Of a stretch of 8,041 nt of DNA, positions 6,285 through 8,041 are shown piece after piece. The stretch is from JBGQAS01 sp964498605 (GTDB lineage: Bacteria > Chloroflexota > Anaerolineae > Anaerolineales > Anaerolineaceae): assembly GCA_964498605.1 (NCBI GenBank), contig CAZCHK010000075.1, forward strand, positions 1 to 8,041. Direction: 5' to 3'. A program made the position numbers and the translations under genes. The notes under the pieces are model-generated. The model was not told where the DNA came from. It ran no database searches and saw nothing but the letters and a program-made list of their open reading frames with translations. Positions within the stretch are counted from its first letter, which is position 1, and each line of letters opens with the position of its first letter.

Positions 6285-6300
6285 GGTATGGCCATATACC
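6285..6300. repeat. Small inverted repeat between divergent promoters
   Basis: GGTAT at 6285-6289 and ATACC at 6296-6300 form inverted arms, with a perfect 8-base palindrome ATGGCCAT nested at 6288-6295. It lies just upstream of the tRNA -35 box and before the -10 element of the kinase-like gene, where an operator would be expected. It may equally be chance. Confidence 0.3.
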
Positions 6301-6321
6301 GGGAACAATCATTTACCCTCA

Positions 6322-6330
6322 TGCTATAAT
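6322..6330 (+). promoter_or_regulatory. Extended -10 promoter of the kinase-like gene
   Basis: TGCTATAAT is a perfect extended -10 element with no good -35 box at the normal distance. Transcription would start about 6336-6338, only 5-7 bases before the ATG at 6343 and next to an in-frame GTG at 6337. The element differs at one base from the one before the partner-switching operon, over CATGYTATAAT. Confidence 0.6.
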
Positions 6331-6342
6331 CTTTTCGTGTCC

Positions 6343-8041
6343 ATGGCAATCCTTACAGGCATAACAACTCTTCTTTCTCAATACCCAGGAGAAATCATCT
6401 ACTTTTCTTTACTTGTAGTAATTAGCATCACAAGCCTGGGTTTAGGTTTTTTTCATCTGAAAAGGAACGCGGCTGATTTTTCAAAACAAAGACTATATGC
6501 CTATGCGTTAATCACTCTCTGCTACTGCATTCAATTATGCGTGCATATTTTAAGTTGGACGGACATGATAAACGAACGAATGTATACGCCTCCACTTGAA
6601 CGTTATCTAAGTTTTATCGGCGTAGCATCGATCATGTACATCCTCACGCTTCAGAGCAGGCAGTATCATCCTGTAGCGATTTTAATATTCCTGTTCAGTA
6701 CAACCACTATCTGGTTAGCTAGCTATTGGTTTTGGTGGCGCATCTTTTCCACATCCTTCTTCAATCAAACATGGATTAATTACTCGTGGATTACTGTAGC
6801 TTTGGTATTATTATTGACTGGGTTGATCCTATCGATACAAAAACCTGCCAGAGATCAGTTTTTCAGCATAATGATCTCATCGATTTTAATACTTGGATAT
6901 TCGCTTCACTTTCTGGAAGGGAACCTCAATTCAGATAAAGCTCTTCTGCCCAGGGTATCCCTTCTGATAGCATCAAGTATGTTAATCGTCATGGAAATCT
7001 TTTCAAACCGAGAGAGATTGTCTAATATGAGAAAGAGTAACAGGAATACGAAAAATCCACCTACAACTTCCCTTGTGAACCGAAATGTCTCTGCGGCTGA
7101 ATTATCTAGCGCATGGATTGATTTCTTCTCCAGCAATTCAGACAACACGAAATTGATGTGTATCACTAGAATACTGGCTTATTCATTTCAGTCGCAATTT
7201 GTGTATCTGGTCAGGTTAAATCCAGAGAAAAAAAAGGTCTTCTTTGATCATGGATACAATATTATTCAGAAATCTACTTTAAGTACATTTTCTTTACGCT
7301 GTGAGGAAGTGCCATTAGTATGCAACGCGCTGATTGATTGGAAAGTTTTAGAAATCTCAACTAAGAATTCTGTTTCTTCAGATCTCGGAATTATCAGAAA
7401 TTTCACATTCCCTAATCTTAACAATTGCATCGTAGTTCCTTTTACGGTTCAAGCGGAAAAAAATTCATTCGGTTACTTATTCCTGAATCCTTTTATTCAT
7501 GACCAATCAATTACTGGAAAATCTTTAGAAAATTCCGAACTGCTGCGTTCCCTAAAGTCGCTGTACGACAAGAAAAGCGAATCTAATAATGATAATGACG
7601 AAAACGTGCGGGACCAAAGATTAATTGAAGTCCTCACCAAACTTCAAGAAACACAAGCAGAAAATGTGTTTCTTTCCGAACAACTAGAGACCCTGCAAAA
7701 GCAGAGCCATTATAAAACAGTCCCCACATCAGCAGAAATGATGTCACACAAAACGATCACAAACGGAAAACATTCAGATTCTCAAGAACTCTATGAAAAA
7801 TCTGATTCCTCCAAACCCTTATCGCAAATAGAAACCGAGTTACGGCTTACCTTAGAAGAAATGGCTCGATTGCAAAACGTTGTCGCGGAATCCAAAATTA
7901 AAATACATCAACTGAAAAATCAAATTGATCATCCCCCGAATATCAATAATGAAAATTTTCAGATAATTGATTCGATTGTTCAAGAACTCCGCCAGCCAAT
8001 CACTTCTATTATCGGATATATCCATCTTATGCAAAGCGAAT
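6343..8041 (+). CDS. Multi-pass membrane histidine-kinase-like protein lacking the phosphoacceptor His (3'-partial)
   Basis: The frame is open without a stop for 566 codons to the window edge, and the gene continues beyond. About seven hydrophobic segments (roughly 16-36, 50-70, 89-104, 110-130, 147-165, 173-192 and 201-218) form an N-terminal membrane domain that I do not recognise by name. A GAF-like region follows at about 250-390, then charged coiled-coil stretches at about 425-455 and 493-530 separated by a polar low-complexity stretch. The visible end, IVQELRQPITSIIGYIHLM (545-563), aligns with the HisKA H box (SHELRTPLTSILGY type), but the position of the phosphorylated His is Gln547. 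It is therefore either a non-phosphorylating signalling pseudokinase or a kinase that acts only through its ATPase domain, which would lie outside the window. The start at 6343 precedes the first membrane segment directly; an in-frame GTG at 6337 is the alternative. Neither has a Shine-Dalgarno site. The gene is divergent from tRNA-Leu. Confidence 0.82.
   Translation, partial: MAILTGITTLLSQYPGEIIYFSLLVVISITSLGLGFFHLKRNAADFSKQRLYAYALITLCYCIQLCVHILSWTDMINERMYTPPLERYLSFIGVASIMYILTLQSRQYHPVAILIFLFSTTTIWLASYWFWWRIFSTSFFNQTWINYSWITVALVLLLTGLILSIQKPARDQFFSIMISSILILGYSLHFLEGNLNSDKALLPRVSLLIASSMLIVMEIFSNRERLSNMRKSNRNTKNPPTTSLVNRNVSAAELSSAWIDFFSSNSDNTKLMCITRILAYSFQSQFVYLVRLNPEKKKVFFDHGYNIIQKSTLSTFSLRCEEVPLVCNALIDWKVLEISTKNSVSSDLGIIRNFTFPNLNNCIVVPFTVQAEKNSFGYLFLNPFIHDQSITGKSLENSELLRSLKSLYDKKSESNNDNDENVRDQRLIEVLTKLQETQAENVFLSEQLETLQKQSHYKTVPTSAEMMSHKTITNGKHSDSQELYEKSDSSKPLSQIETELRLTLEEMARLQNVVAESKIKIHQLKNQIDHPPNINNENFQIIDSIVQELRQPITSIIGYIHLMQSE

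Noticed and set aside
6138..6329. Plus-strand 63-codon frame beginning MQDFVPKEGFEPSRAL
   Set aside because: It is the antisense of tRNA-Leu and its terminator. Peptides of the GFEPSRAL type are a familiar false product of antisense tRNA reading.
6906..7166. Minus-strand 86-codon frame inside the kinase-like gene
   Set aside because: It is antisense to the long open frame on the plus strand that encodes the last membrane helix and the start of the GAF-like region, and it has no family resemblance.

Overview
The window looks like chromosomal DNA of a Chloroflexota bacterium, most likely class Anaerolineae. The base composition is moderately AT-rich. The pointers are a membrane-anchored LysM protein with a long Thr/Pro (TPT-type) linker, a divergent DivIC/FtsB-like protein ending in a Trp-rich tail, and a histidine-kinase-like protein whose H-box reads VQELRQP. 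This assignment is inference from protein style; there is no rRNA or other marker to prove it. Nothing suggests a mobile element, prophage or CRISPR array.

Layout. (1) Positions 3-1217, plus strand: the 3' part of a fold-type I PLP aminotransferase (LysN/ARO8-like) whose start lies before the window. (2) A near-symmetrical hairpin at 1236-1265 serves as a shared terminator for this gene and the convergent LysM gene. (3) Positions 1278-1970, minus strand: a signal-anchor protein with two LysM domains. (4) Positions 1971-2095: a divergent promoter region serving the LysM gene and the next operon. (5) Positions 2096-5695, plus strand: a compact three-gene partner-switching operon made of a STAS anti-anti-sigma-type protein, an RsbW/SpoIIAB-type serine kinase, and a 939-residue GAF-SpoIIE (PP2C-type) phosphatase. 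(6) Positions 5709-6092, minus strand: a DivIC/FtsB-like single-pass protein, convergent with the phosphatase. (7) Positions 6126-6235, minus strand: tRNA-Leu(CAG) with its own terminator, and a consensus promoter at 6250-6277. (8) From about 6343 to the window edge, plus strand: an uninterrupted 566-codon reading frame for a multi-pass membrane, GAF-like, coiled-coil protein that runs into a HisKA-like domain. The usual phosphoacceptor His is Gln there, and the gene continues past the window.

How the genes work together. In the operon, the kinase should phosphorylate the STAS protein on Ser55 and the phosphatase should remove the phosphate when its GAF sensor region is engaged. The switch would then release or capture an unknown target of the kinase; no sigma factor is present in the window. 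Only the first gene has a strong Shine-Dalgarno site, so the other two probably depend on translational coupling. The operon and the kinase-like gene share an almost identical extended -10 element (CATGYTATAAT), which makes co-expression plausible but does not prove it. The LysM and DivIC-like proteins are envelope or division factors, and the aminotransferase is probably an amino-acid metabolism enzyme unrelated to the signalling genes.
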